Of a stretch of 64,000 nucleotides of DNA, positions 26,662 through 35,225 are shown in pieces. The translations under genes and the position numbers were made by a program. The stretch's first letter is position 1; each line of letters begins with the position of its first letter. The notes beneath the pieces were generated by a model, which was not told the DNA's origin, made no database searches, and saw only the letters and a list, made by a program, of their open reading frames with translations. The stretch is from an uncultured Muribaculaceae bacterium (lineage in GTDB: Bacteria > Bacteroidota > Bacteroidia > Bacteroidales > Muribaculaceae), in NCBI GenBank assembly GCA_910577585.1, contig CAJTNN010000012.1:6771-70770 (forward strand), read 5' to 3'.

Positions 26662-26706
26662 TACCCTTTTGTGTAAGTATCAAATGACAATCCAATATTA
26701 ATTTAG
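26662..26706 (+). promoter_or_regulatory. Operator-like site 5 plus one-mismatch -7 box, no gene behind it
   Basis: TACCCTTTTGTGT (26662-26674) is followed exactly 37 bases later by TAATTTAG (26699-26706), one mismatch from TAnnTTTG. This repeats the geometry of the thiF-like and LuxI-like promoters. The next protein gene starts at 27002 with its own -7 box, so this promoter could drive a small RNA or mark a lost fourth gene. Confidence 0.45.
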
Positions 26707-26715
26707 CATAAAATA

Positions 26716-26833
26716 TTCCAGTCTCCGTGGGTTTGCAACCCACGGAGCGATAAACATATGAAGATAAGGATTTGGGTAACCCACACGGCTACCTTTGCCG
26801 CAAGGTCGGGGCGATGGCGCCCCTCCTCCCAGG
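26716..26833 (+). repeat. Interspersed intergenic repeat, copy B
   Basis: This aligns with copy A at 23772-23888 in the same orientation. The CCGTGGG-TTTGCAA-CCCACGG hairpin is perfect here. CCTTTGCCGCAAGGTCGGGG and a GGGGC-GATG-GCGCCCC stem follow. It starts 10 bases after the orphan promoter of site 5. The remaining bases up to 27001 contain only the AT-rich promoter of the next gene. Confidence 0.7.
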
Positions 26834-26962
26834 GGGCTGACGCCTACTATGCCGACTGTATGACTCCTGGTAGGAAGCGAGATTTGGGGCAACCTATATC
26901 TTAGTTTTAAAATAATATATCTAAGTTCTTTTTTAGAAATTGGATTTTTTTAATTATTTTAT

Positions 26963-26970
26963 TAAATTTG
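26963..26970 (+). promoter_or_regulatory. -7 box of the 27002 gene
   Basis: TAAATTTG, exact TAnnTTTG, 31 bases before the ATG at 27002. Confidence 0.6.
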
Positions 26971-27001
26971 GACAAATATTTACTAACCAACTCACTACGA
27001 T

Positions 27002-27793
27002 ATGAAAAGAGAGATGACATTGGCGCTTTTGCTATGTGGAGCTACTGCTCTGGCAAATGCACAAAATTATTTTACTGAGGGTACGGTCTGGAGTGTGCAC
27101 GTAAGAGGGGATATCCTCGATGATGACGGTAAACTTCTGGAATATGACGAGAAATTCTGGCTCGAGGGTGACCTCAAGGAATGGGGCTACGACGAGGGGC
27201 TGATTCTCTGGCAGCAACGCGAGGATGAGTCGCAACCACGTCATGCGCGCGGGCTGATCAAGACCGATGGCGACAAGGTATATTACCGCCCGCATCTCCA
27301 AAGAGATGAGTGGCTGCTGATGTACGACTTCGGCGTCACTGCCGAGGAGCCTATCGAGACTTTCGCCCCCGAGTACTACTGGCCAAACACCTACATCCAC
27401 GACACTCCCGACTACTTCGAATGCCTCGGCAGATATGCTGCCCCGGATTATCCTGAACTCACAATCATCAAAGTGGGTGAATTTAAGGATAAGCAGGATT
27501 TTGAACCCTATGGCGAGGGGGAGATTCTGGTGGGTATCGGCAGTCTGAAGGGCCCCGTCTACAACCGCCAGTATGGCCAGTATCGCGGTGGCGAGAGCAC
27601 TACCCTTACCAAGGTAGAGCACAACGGCACCATAATTTATGAGGCGACTCCGAAGTCGGAAGTTACCGACATCGCAGCTGACCCTGAAGCCGAGATGCCC
27701 CTCTACAACCTCTCAGGTCAGCCGATTGAATCACCCGCGCCCGGACAACCCTACGTCAGCGGCAACCAAGTCAGAATAAACCCGGCCCGATAA
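27002..27793 (+). CDS. Secreted hypothetical protein with T9SS-like tail (263 aa)
   Basis: A signal peptide (MKREMTLALLLCGATALANAQ) precedes an acidic, aromatic-rich beta domain of about 190 residues (FTEGTVWSVHVRGDI near the start, GEGEILVGIGSLKGPVYNR near 175). Similar small secreted Bacteroidales proteins begin with a TEGTxW motif. The last 35 residues (MPLYNLSGQPI, then GQPYVSGNQVRI) resemble a shortened T9SS/por sorting tail. It is monocistronic, with its own promoter and a strong downstream terminator. Function unknown. Confidence 0.8.
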   Translation: MKREMTLALLLCGATALANAQNYFTEGTVWSVHVRGDILDDDGKLLEYDEKFWLEGDLKEWGYDEGLILWQQREDESQPRHARGLIKTDGDKVYYRPHLQRDEWLLMYDFGVTAEEPIETFAPEYYWPNTYIHDTPDYFECLGRYAAPDYPELTIIKVGEFKDKQDFEPYGEGEILVGIGSLKGPVYNRQYGQYRGGESTTLTKVEHNGTIIYEATPKSEVTDIAADPEAEMPLYNLSGQPIESPAPGQPYVSGNQVRINPAR

Positions 27794-27943
27794 TACCATT
27801 GGTTCCGACTGAAACCTTGATTATTTGTAGAGAAGAGAAAATTAAGGTAAATATTCGGAATTACCTTAATTTCTTACCACTTTCTTTAATAATCAAGCTG
27901 CTTTTTGAGCCGTTGATTCTTTTTAGCCTGGATACGTACTTAG

Positions 27944-27991
27944 ATAAAATTAGGGCTGATTCCAAAATTGGAGTCAGCCCTATAATTTTAT
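27944..27991. terminator. Bidirectional terminator between convergent genes
   Basis: ATAAAAT-TAGGGCTGA-TTCCAA pairs with TTGGA-TCAGCCCTA-ATTTTAT across a minimal loop. The A-rich and T-rich flanks make it work in both directions. Confidence 0.85.
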
Positions 27992-28006
27992 CGGATTAAT
28001 TTGGGG

Positions 28007-30067
28007 TTATCGGATTAATTTGGAGGATGTGCCGTCGGTGTAGGTGATTATGTAGCAGCCTGAGGGGAGATCCGAGGGGTCTGAGGCCACGCGCACACCT
28101 GAGAGATTGTAGACGCCGCTGATGCTCTTCGGCTCGGCTACAGAGGGTGCGGAGGCGCCTGTGGATATCTTGGGCGCGTAGGTAGAGATCAGTACCTCTG
28201 AATCTATCAGATAACGCACCTTGACGGTGGATTCAAGGGCAGGTTTTGATGACTTCACGCGCCAGAGTCCGGTGGCCTCATCCTTCTCAGCCTCCTCATC
28301 ATCGATGAAAATATCCACCATCGACACGCGGAGATCATCGCGTATCTCAGGCACCCACTCGCATCTCACCGCGCCCTCCTCGGAGGAACGCCAGAGAGTA
28401 AACATCTCCACCACCGGAGCATTGCAGACACGACTCGTATAATCGCCCGCAGTGCCGGCCGCACAATATATTTTCTCCCAATACATCGGCACTCCCTCGC
28501 CGGGCACATTCGAGCAGATGAAGGTGGCAGGATAATTGTTGTGGCTGCCATAGGCATTGCCCCACTTAAGATAGGGAGTGTTGATATATACTCTTGTGTT
28601 GTGGTGGAATGCGAACGCGCCGAAGATAAGTATCTCGTTTTTCTCAGACCGCGAAGGGATATAGATAGTATTGAGCAACGGACAATTATCAAATGAATAT
28701 GTCTGCACATAGTCAACGGCCGAGAGCTGGATACGTTCCAGGGCCGTGCAGCCATCAAAGGCATGCTGGCGGATGCTGGTCTCAGCATATTCAGTGAAGT
28801 CATTGAGACTGACTTTGGCAAGATTCACACAGTTCTGGAAGCATGAGGGGGGTATAACCGCCACAGCCCCGGGCCACTTCACATCCGTCAGACCCGAGCC
28901 CTCAAACTGCCGGCCTAACGATGATGTGAAATCGGCACCCTCCATATTCTTCACCTTTTCGAAGGGGAACTCCTCAAGCGCCGTACAACCGAGGAAAGCC
29001 CCCATATTGACAGTCGTATTCACCGATGAGAGCTCCACCTTAGAGAGCTTCGGACAGAGTGCGAAGGCATAGCGTTCGATGGTGAGCGGCTTGGCAGCGG
29101 TGCCGGTGATGCGCACCTCTGTAAGCTCCGGACACAACAGGCACACCGCCGACGGACTAATCGCCACCGCATCGCCATTATATTTCAGGGTCTTTATTGC
29201 GGAGCCACTGAAGGCATAGTGGCCGATGTCACACTTGTCATGAATCGTGACTTCGGGTATGATGGTGTTGCAGAACGCACCCATACCTATTTCCCTACAA
29301 CTTGCCGGCACCACAAATGAATCGAGCGCCAGACGCGGCGGTACGGCGGCAAGTATGCCATCGTTGGTGTAGATTATCCCGTCGACCGATTTATAATGCG
29401 AGCTCTTGCTGACATCAATCTCACGTATGCCATTGTTGCCGTAAGCCCAGTAGGGATTACCAAACCAACCATTCTCATTCATAATGATCAGCTTGATGCT
29501 CTTGTTGTCGGCAAAGGCGCAGCGGTCCATATAATAGACCTCATCGGGGAGAGTGTATTTGGTCTTCGGGCGCGCCGGAGGCATGCGGAAGAGACGCCAT
29601 GAGGCCTCAGCGCCGAAACGATGCAGCAGCACACCATCCAGGTCCTTGAAATACTCATTGGCTGCATTGACATGAAACTCATTGATGCCAGTGCATCCTA
29701 TGAACTCAGTCGAACCGATAGAGGAGATTGTCGACGGGATGTTGACACGTGTGATGCCCGGAAAATCCTTGAAGGCACGGTCGGCCTCAAACCAGTTCTC
29801 AGCCTCGTAGCGCGCGCCGATGGTATTGACCACATAACGCGTGTCGTCGATGGTGACACTTCCGGGAATTGTGATTTCACCTGTAGGCTGATACCCCTCC
29901 TTGACATCAATCAGAGAGGCATAGCCGGTGTATCACTCCCCATTCATCTGAAGCTCATAGATGTAATTGCCCACCCGCTTGATATTGGATGCATCGGGGT
30001 CATAGGCCATGGCACTCGCCAGTCCAGAGATTGCCACAACAAGTGTAAGCAGCAGTCTTTTCTTCAT
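28007..30067 (-). pseudogene. BspA-like leucine-rich-repeat secreted protein with in-frame TGA at codon 45
   Basis: ATG 30067 starts MKKRLLLTLVVAISGLASAMA (signal peptide). After YIYELQMNGE a TGA stop occurs (29935-29933), and the same frame then continues without interruption to 28007 with YTGYASLIDVKEGYQPTGEI. Only a GTG at 29833 opens the long remaining frame, which would lack a signal peptide, so the gene appears broken by a nonsense mutation. The body holds BspA-type LRR_5 repeats (IGSTEFIGCTG, AFDGCTALERIQL, ALCPKLSKVEL). The T9SS-like tail is ISGVYNLSGVRVASDPSDL to GTSSKLIR. Family members are surface adhesins. TGA is a normal stop elsewhere in this window (serS, ubiE), so recoding is unlikely. 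Confidence 0.8.
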
Positions 30068-30094
30068 ACGCATGTAAAATATTTGATGAGGCCA

Positions 30095-30102
30095 CAAAAT
30101 TA
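30095..30102 (-). promoter_or_regulatory. -7 box of the BspA-like gene
   Basis: On the minus strand this reads TAATTTTG, 27 bases before the start codon at 30067. An intact promoter argues for recent inactivation of the gene. Confidence 0.55.
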
Positions 30103-30241
30103 CTTTTTTTTGCAACCTTGGGGTCTACATGCGCGGTCTACATTCAGTCTACATTTTCACAACACTCTGTAAATAAGTAGATTATTTTGCCTCCAACAAA
30201 TGACTGCCGCCGACTCTTTTTCACTCAACAAAAGGCGGTGC

Positions 30242-31222
30242 TCAGGCATTACGGTAGCGGTGGCGCAGCAGCAGCTTAAGCGCCGAAGCGGGCAAAATGG
30301 CCGACAGGAGCGCCGCCACACGGTTGACAGGGCGCACGCGGCTATCGAACAGCGAGCCACGCCGCAGAGACTTTATGGTATGCATGCACTCAGCTATATG
30401 GCGCTCGCGCGCCGACGGGTCAAGCGTGGTGTCATTGAGCAGCAGCCCCAGCATATTGAAATTTGCAGAAAGGCGACGGTCGGCAGCCGCCGATGCTATC
30501 TGCGGATATGAAGTCTGCATGAATTGATGGAGTCGGCGCGTCACATCGAGCACCACCAGCCGGCGCTCATTGAAAGTGTGTATGATGCTGCCCGGGCGCT
30601 GACGATAGTAATAGACCGTGGCATCACACACCACATAGCGCCGCGCCCGCAATGCCAGACGGCAGAAAAGGTCAAGGTCCTCATATAATATGCCAGGCTC
30701 AAAAGCGATGTCGTCCCATATATGGCGGCGATAAAGTTTGGCTGACATTGAAGAGGTCACTCCCCGCTGATAAAGACTCGCTGCGGCAGCCTCCTCGCCG
30801 GTGAGCCTGCGGCATCCCATCCCGGCAGGGCGCACCGGATGAAGGTTGACCTCCTTACCCTCGTCAAACTCCACCATTCCACCCTCGACGATATCGGCAT
30901 CCTCGCGGCGCATCACATCGAGCATCCGCTCAAGCGCATCGCAGGGGAGAAGGTCGTCGGAATCCACACATGCTATCACATCACCCTGCGCCACTGCCAG
31001 CGCGCGATTACGCGCCGCCGAGGGTCCGGCATTCAGCTGCGACATGACGCGCACCCGCCCGTCAGCCGCCGCATAGCGCTCAAGAATCGACAGTGTCGCA
31101 TCCGTACTGCCGTCATCGACCGCTATCACCTCCAGGTCGGCGCAGGTCTGGGCAAGCACGGAGTCGAGTGTGGCCTCAATCCATGGCTCAACATTATAGC
31201 ATGGCAGTATTACCGATATCAT
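30242..31222 (-). CDS. Family 2 glycosyltransferase
   Basis: This 326-residue GT-A fold enzyme starts ISVILPCYNVEPWIEATLDS, with the UDP-sugar-binding VDDGSTDAT at about residues 36-44, the GPSAARNRAL helix (about 66-75) and the metal-binding VDSDDLLP (86-93). A C-terminal helical part of about 110 residues contains an RQRPGSIIHTF segment typical of Bacteroidales capsule and O-antigen transferases. It stands alone rather than in a polysaccharide cluster, so the acceptor cannot be inferred. Confidence 0.9.
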   Translation of the reverse strand: MISVILPCYNVEPWIEATLDSVLAQTCADLEVIAVDDGSTDATLSILERYAAADGRVRVMSQLNAGPSAARNRALAVAQGDVIACVDSDDLLPCDALERMLDVMRREDADIVEGGMVEFDEGKEVNLHPVRPAGMGCRRLTGEEAAAASLYQRGVTSSMSAKLYRRHIWDDIAFEPGILYEDLDLFCRLALRARRYVVCDATVYYYRQRPGSIIHTFNERRLVVLDVTRRLHQFMQTSYPQIASAAADRRLSANFNMLGLLLNDTTLDPSARERHIAECMHTIKSLRRGSLFDSRVRPVNRVAALLSAILPASALKLLLRHRYRNA

Positions 31223-31313
31223 CAGTGTCTGAATTACCTATGAAGGGGTTATACTCTTTGCGAAATTATAAAATGAAGCAATGAGGGGTCAAATGTAAGG
31301 AATCGACCCTTTC

Positions 31314-31868
31314 TCAGGCGTCGCCAAGAAGTTTATAGAGTTCCCACATGGCGATTCCGGCCGAGGTACTCACATTGAGAGAGTGCTTCGTGCCGTGCAT
31401 CGGTATCTCTATCGTCAGATCAGCCATGTCGGCAATCTGCTGGTTGACTCCATGCACCTCATTGCCCACCACCAGCAAGACGCCACGCCGCTGCCTCATC
31501 GCATCGCGCTGCAGAGGGAGCCGGCGCAGGTCGACCGAATTATGCGTCTGCTCAAGCACACAAACCATCCATCCATCGCGCTGCATTGCCTCAGCCTCAG
31601 CCAAGGCATCCTCCACATGCCGCCAGCTCACACTCTGCTCCGCACCGAGAGCCGTCTTCGAAATCTCGGCCGAAGGGGGAGTGGCCGATATGCCCGCCAT
31701 GATGAACTCACCTATAAGAAAGGCATCGGCAGTGCGGAGCATGGCCCCGATATTCTGCGCCGAACGCACATTGTCGGCCATCACCGCTATCGGCAATTTG
31801 TGGAGGTCGTGGTACTCCTCAAGGGTGCAATTCGTGAGCTCGAGTATATTCTTTTTCTTCTTCTCCAT
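31314..31868 (-). CDS. TrmH/SpoU-family RNA 2'-O-methyltransferase
   Basis: This 184-residue SPOUT (alpha/beta knot) methyltransferase has motif 1 VMADNVRSAQNIGAMLRTAD (about 29-48), motif 2 LLVVGNEVHGV (about 131-141) and motif 3 IPMHGTKHSLNVSTSAGIA (about 155-173), which form the knotted SAM site. It lacks the N-terminal substrate-binding domain of 23S rRNA enzymes such as RlmB and is closest in size to TrmH/TrmL-type tRNA methyltransferases. The target nucleotide cannot be read from sequence. Confidence 0.9.
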   Translation of the reverse strand: MEKKKKNILELTNCTLEEYHDLHKLPIAVMADNVRSAQNIGAMLRTADAFLIGEFIMAGISATPPSAEISKTALGAEQSVSWRHVEDALAEAEAMQRDGWMVCVLEQTHNSVDLRRLPLQRDAMRQRRGVLLVVGNEVHGVNQQIADMADLTIEIPMHGTKHSLNVSTSAGIAMWELYKLLGDA

Positions 31869-32092
31869 CTCTGAAAACTGAGACCGAAGTTGCTTAAATT
31901 TTTTACGAAAAATATAAAATGAAGGAATTTTTTCCAGTCAAGCCGCAGCCTCGGCTACACCATATTATCAATTCATTTTATACGCATAAAAATGCAATTG
32001 ATATTCCATATCCGAACGCACTGCTCAGCCACCAAAGCGCATCATAGCATTGCTAAATTCAGTGGAGTGGTATGGCGTGGTACCCCAGCGCT

Positions 32093-33028
32093 TCAAGAGA
32101 GCTCAAGCATACGGTTGATGGGGCGCAGCGCACGCTCGGCGACCGCCGGATCGACATGAATCTCTGGAGCCTCATTAAGCAGTGCGTCGCGCACCTTCTG
32201 CAGCGTGTTGAGCTTCATGAAATCGCACTCGTTGCACTGGCATTCGGCATCCTCGGCCGGAGCCGGAAGAAACACCTTCTCCGGGCACTTGTTGCGCATC
32301 TCGAAGAGTATGCCGCTCTCGGTGACCACGATAAACTCACGCGCATCATCGGCCGCAGCAAACTCAAGCAGCGCGGCTGTAGAGCCCACCTTGTCGGCAA
32401 TCATCTGCAGCGGACGTCGGCACTCCGGATGGACCAGAATCTTCGCCCCCGGATGCTCGCGCTTCATCTCGAGAATCTTCTCTATCGAGAAACGGTCGTG
32501 GACATGGCATGCGCCATTCCAGAGCAGCATCTGGCGCCCTGTGACAGAATTTATATATTCCCCCAGATTATGGTCGGGGCCGAATATGATTTTCTCATCC
32601 TCCGGCAGCGACTCTATAATCTTGCGCGCATTGCCCGAGGTGACCACAATATCAGTATGAGCCTTCACTGCGGCCGACGTATTGACGTAGCTCACCACAG
32701 TGTGGTCAGGATGCTCAGCCACGAAAGCCGCGAACTCCTCAGGGTCGCAACTGTCGGCCAGCGAGCAGCCGGCAGCCATGTCAGGCACGAGCACCCGCTT
32801 GTCGGGGCAGAGAATCTTGGCGGTCTCACCCATGAAATGCACGCCACACATCACGATGATGTCGGCATCAGTCTGCGCCGCCTTGCGGGCAAGAGCCAGA
32901 GAGTCGCCGATGAAGTCGGCAATCTCCTGAATCTCCTCGCGCGTATAATAATGTGCCATTATCAGTGCGTTCTTCTCAGTCTTGAGCCGGAGTATCTCTT
33001 TTTTGAGTTCTGACATGGGTTTCTCCAT
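32093..33028 (-). CDS. nadA: Quinolinate synthase A
   Basis: This 311-residue enzyme condenses iminoaspartate with dihydroxyacetone phosphate to quinolinate in NAD synthesis. The three Cys of the oxygen-sensitive [4Fe-4S] cluster are visible within CGVHFMGETAKIL, WNGACHVHDRF and CQCNECDFMKLNT. HYYTREEIQEIADFIGDSLA at the start and HPECRRP are family-typical. Either ATG 33028 or ATG 33016 (MSELKK) could be used. nadB and nadC are not in the window. It is the gene immediately left of the proposed replication origin and points away from it. Confidence 0.96.
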   Translation of the reverse strand: MEKPMSELKKEILRLKTEKNALIMAHYYTREEIQEIADFIGDSLALARKAAQTDADIIVMCGVHFMGETAKILCPDKRVLVPDMAAGCSLADSCDPEEFAAFVAEHPDHTVVSYVNTSAAVKAHTDIVVTSGNARKIIESLPEDEKIIFGPDHNLGEYINSVTGRQMLLWNGACHVHDRFSIEKILEMKREHPGAKILVHPECRRPLQMIADKVGSTAALLEFAAADDAREFIVVTESGILFEMRNKCPEKVFLPAPAEDAECQCNECDFMKLNTLQKVRDALLNEAPEIHVDPAVAERALRPINRMLELS

Positions 33029-33596
33029 AGTTATTATTTGATTTATAAATTTTAAAATTCAATTAATAAAAATATCAACAACAATATATGCTGTCAATAA
33101 CTGACAATAACTTTCGGCCTAAAAATTTGGATATGTGGATATTGACATCGCATATCAGCTTTTTTGACAGGTTATTGACATGCCGTATCTCTCATTATCA
33201 TTGAGATACGGAGTTTATTGACAACCTTGTTGAGATGGCAAAGATAGTCAATAAATTCGGATTTGAGGGCATAGGCATGTCTAAAAGATGTTGAAAAGGG
33301 TGTCGGTTATCGACAGGGTGGTCAATGACCCGGCGGGGAGTGGGGTGAGAATGAGGGGGATGTAAAAAATAGTGTATTTCCAAATTAAGGGCCTATATAT
33401 TTGTTGACGCGTTTTTGACATGGTTATTGACCGGTTTTTCAAGGCTTTTTGACAAGTTATTGACAGGTTATTGACAAGCAGTTCCGGGATGTCGATAACC
33501 CGCGCGACAAGATGGCGGATGCATTAATATATAGGGAGGTGATACTTCTTCATAAAAAAGATAAGCTCTGAGGTGGGCTTCAATAAAAAAAAGGGT
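33029..33596. other. oriC: Probable chromosomal replication origin (oriC) region
   Basis: This is a 570-base non-coding gap between divergent nadA and pyrH. 33029-33090 is strongly AT-rich, a possible unwinding element. From 33092 to 33498 I find five exact copies of TTATTGACA (33092 inverted; 33172, 33215, 33457, 33468 direct). Nine one-mismatch copies start at 33102, 33139, 33161, 33246, 33307, 33412, 33424, 33446 and 33490. Several are 11 or 12 bases apart (33161/33172, 33412/33424, 33446/33457/33468). The motif resembles a DnaA box (TTATCCACA) with two central changes. The plus strand is C-rich to the left and G-rich to the right, as at an origin. dnaA is not adjacent. Alternative: a regulator's multi-site operator. 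Confidence 0.55.
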
Positions 33597-33604
33597 TATA
33601 TTTG
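33597..33604 (+). promoter_or_regulatory. -7 box of pyrH
   Basis: TATATTTG, exact TAnnTTTG, 19 bases before the ATG, giving a very short leader. Confidence 0.65.
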
Positions 33605-33622
33605 TAAAAAAAATGAGTAGAG

Positions 33623-34330
33623 ATGAAATTTGACAGAATACTTCTTAAACTTTCAGGCGAATCCCTGATGGGAGAGCAGGGTTATGGCATCGACAGCAAG
33701 CGTCTGGCATCATATGCGGCTCAGATCAAGGATGCGGTTGAGCATGGTGTGGAGGTGGCCATCGTGATCGGTGGCGGCAACATCTTCCGCGGACTGAGCG
33801 GAGCCTCCAATGGTTTTGACCGTGTGAAGGGTGACCAGATGGGTATGCTCGCCACGGTGATAAATTCGCTGGCTCTGAGTTCGGCACTCGAGTCGATAGG
33901 TCAGCCGGCTGTGGTGCTTACGGCCGTGGGTATGTTCCCCATCGGTGAGCCCTATTCGAAGTGGAAGGCTATAGAGGCTCTGAAGCAGGGTAAGGTGGCC
34001 ATCATCAGTGCCGGTACGGGCAACCCCTATTTCACCACCGACACCGGTTCGGCTTTGCGGGCCATCGAGACCGAGGCCGACGTGATGCTCAAAGGCACGC
34101 GTGTGGATGGTGTCTACACCGCCGACCCCGAGAAGGATCCTACCGCCACCAAGTTTGACACCATCACCTACGACGAGGTGCTTGGGCGCAATCTGAAGGT
34201 GATGGACCTCACCGCCACCGCCCTCTGCAAGGAGAACGGCATGCCCATCTATGTCTTCAATATGGACATCGAGGGTAATCTGGCAAAGATGCTCGCCGGC
34301 GAGAATGTGGGCACCTTCATCCACCCCTGA
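33623..34330 (+). CDS. pyrH: UMP kinase
   Basis: This 235-residue amino-acid-kinase-fold enzyme phosphorylates UMP to UDP. The ATP-site LKLSGESLMG is at about 8-17, with GGGNIFRG near 48-55, the UMP-site SAGTGNPYFTTDTGSALRA at about 131-149, and DGVYTADPEKDP at 164-175. It is conserved next to frr in many bacteria, as here (173 bases apart). It is the first gene to the right of the proposed origin. Confidence 0.98.
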   Translation: MKFDRILLKLSGESLMGEQGYGIDSKRLASYAAQIKDAVEHGVEVAIVIGGGNIFRGLSGASNGFDRVKGDQMGMLATVINSLALSSALESIGQPAVVLTAVGMFPIGEPYSKWKAIEALKQGKVAIISAGTGNPYFTTDTGSALRAIETEADVMLKGTRVDGVYTADPEKDPTATKFDTITYDEVLGRNLKVMDLTATALCKENGMPIYVFNMDIEGNLAKMLAGENVGTFIHP

Positions 34331-34503
34331 CAAGCCCCTTGGCAGGAGTGCGGCTGAGGCTTGAATCAGACCGCGCATATCAGGATAAAGCGCCCATAGC
34401 GATGCTAAAGATATTGCAAGAAAATGGCCGGAATGGCCGACTTGCATACCGACCCTGAAGGCGTGATTAAATAATGCATAAAAATCAAAAAAAATACAAA
34501 TAT

Positions 34504-35064
34504 ATGGAATTAAAGGAATATCTTCAGAATGCAGAGGATTCGATGCAGCTTGCAGTCGAATATCTCGACGACACACTCTCGCACATCCGCGCCGGAAAAG
34601 CATCGGCGCGTCTGCTTGATGCGATACGTGTGGACTACTACGGTTCGATGGCTCCGATCTCGAATGTGGCCAATGTGAGTGTGCCTGACGCGCGCACCAT
34701 CGCCATCACTCCCTGGGAGAAATCGATGTTCAAGGAGATTGAGAAAGCCATCATCAATTCAGACCTCGGCATCATGCCCGAGAATAATGGTGAGGTGATA
34801 CGTCTGTCGATTCCGCCGCTGACCGAGGATCGCCGCAAGGCTCTGGTGAAGCAGTGCAAGGCTGAGGCAGAGAATGCCAAGGTGTCGGTGCGCAATGCCC
34901 GCCGCGACACTATCGATGCGCTCAAGAAGGCTGTGAAGGCCGACGGCATGCCTGAGGATGTGCAGAAGGATGGCGAGGCATCGGTGCAGAAGCTCCATGA
35001 CCGCTATATCAAGAAAATCGACGATGCCTTTGCCGAGAAGGAGAAGGAGATACTGACTGTCTGA
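34504..35064 (+). CDS. frr: Ribosome recycling factor
   Basis: This 186-residue protein splits post-termination ribosomes with EF-G. ATG 34504 (MELKEYL) is preferred over an in-frame ATG 30 bases upstream because it fits the family length. Diagnostic features are HIRAGKASARLLDAIRVDYYG near the start, the PWEKSMFKEIEKAI hinge (about 73-86), and the C-terminal three-helix bundle with RRKALVKQCK and DDAFAEKEKEIL. A strong terminator follows. Confidence 0.98.
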   Translation: MELKEYLQNAEDSMQLAVEYLDDTLSHIRAGKASARLLDAIRVDYYGSMAPISNVANVSVPDARTIAITPWEKSMFKEIEKAIINSDLGIMPENNGEVIRLSIPPLTEDRRKALVKQCKAEAENAKVSVRNARRDTIDALKKAVKADGMPEDVQKDGEASVQKLHDRYIKKIDDAFAEKEKEILTV

Positions 35065-35137
35065 TCCATCATATCTTGACCGCGGGCTAATGATGTAATC
35101 ACGCGGTGTCAGATTACAGGCAGGCTACTAATAACAT

Positions 35138-35192
35138 TCCGAGGGGTATGCCCGACGACGCATTCAGACGTCGGGCATACCCCTCGGATTTA
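35138..35192 (+). terminator. Rho-independent terminator after frr
   Basis: A 20-bp perfect stem (35138-35157 with 35169-35188) is followed by TTTATC. It lies between convergent frr and the NhaC gene and can serve both. Confidence 0.9.
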
Positions 35193-35225
35193 TCTATGCG
35201 GAGATGAAGTGGGGGAGGAGGATGG

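Noticed and set aside
27799..27999. 66-codon frame after the 27002 gene
   Set aside because: Frame overlaps the bidirectional terminator and lacks a ribosome site or coding character.
29488..29833. GTG 29833 as the true start of the BspA-like gene
   Set aside because: It would lack a signal peptide, whereas the same frame upstream of the TGA encodes a perfect one with a promoter in front.
33092..33498. CRISPR-like or transposon-end interpretation of the TTATTGACA repeats
   Set aside because: Units are 9 bases, irregularly spaced and in both orientations, with no spacers of constant length and no cas or transposase genes.
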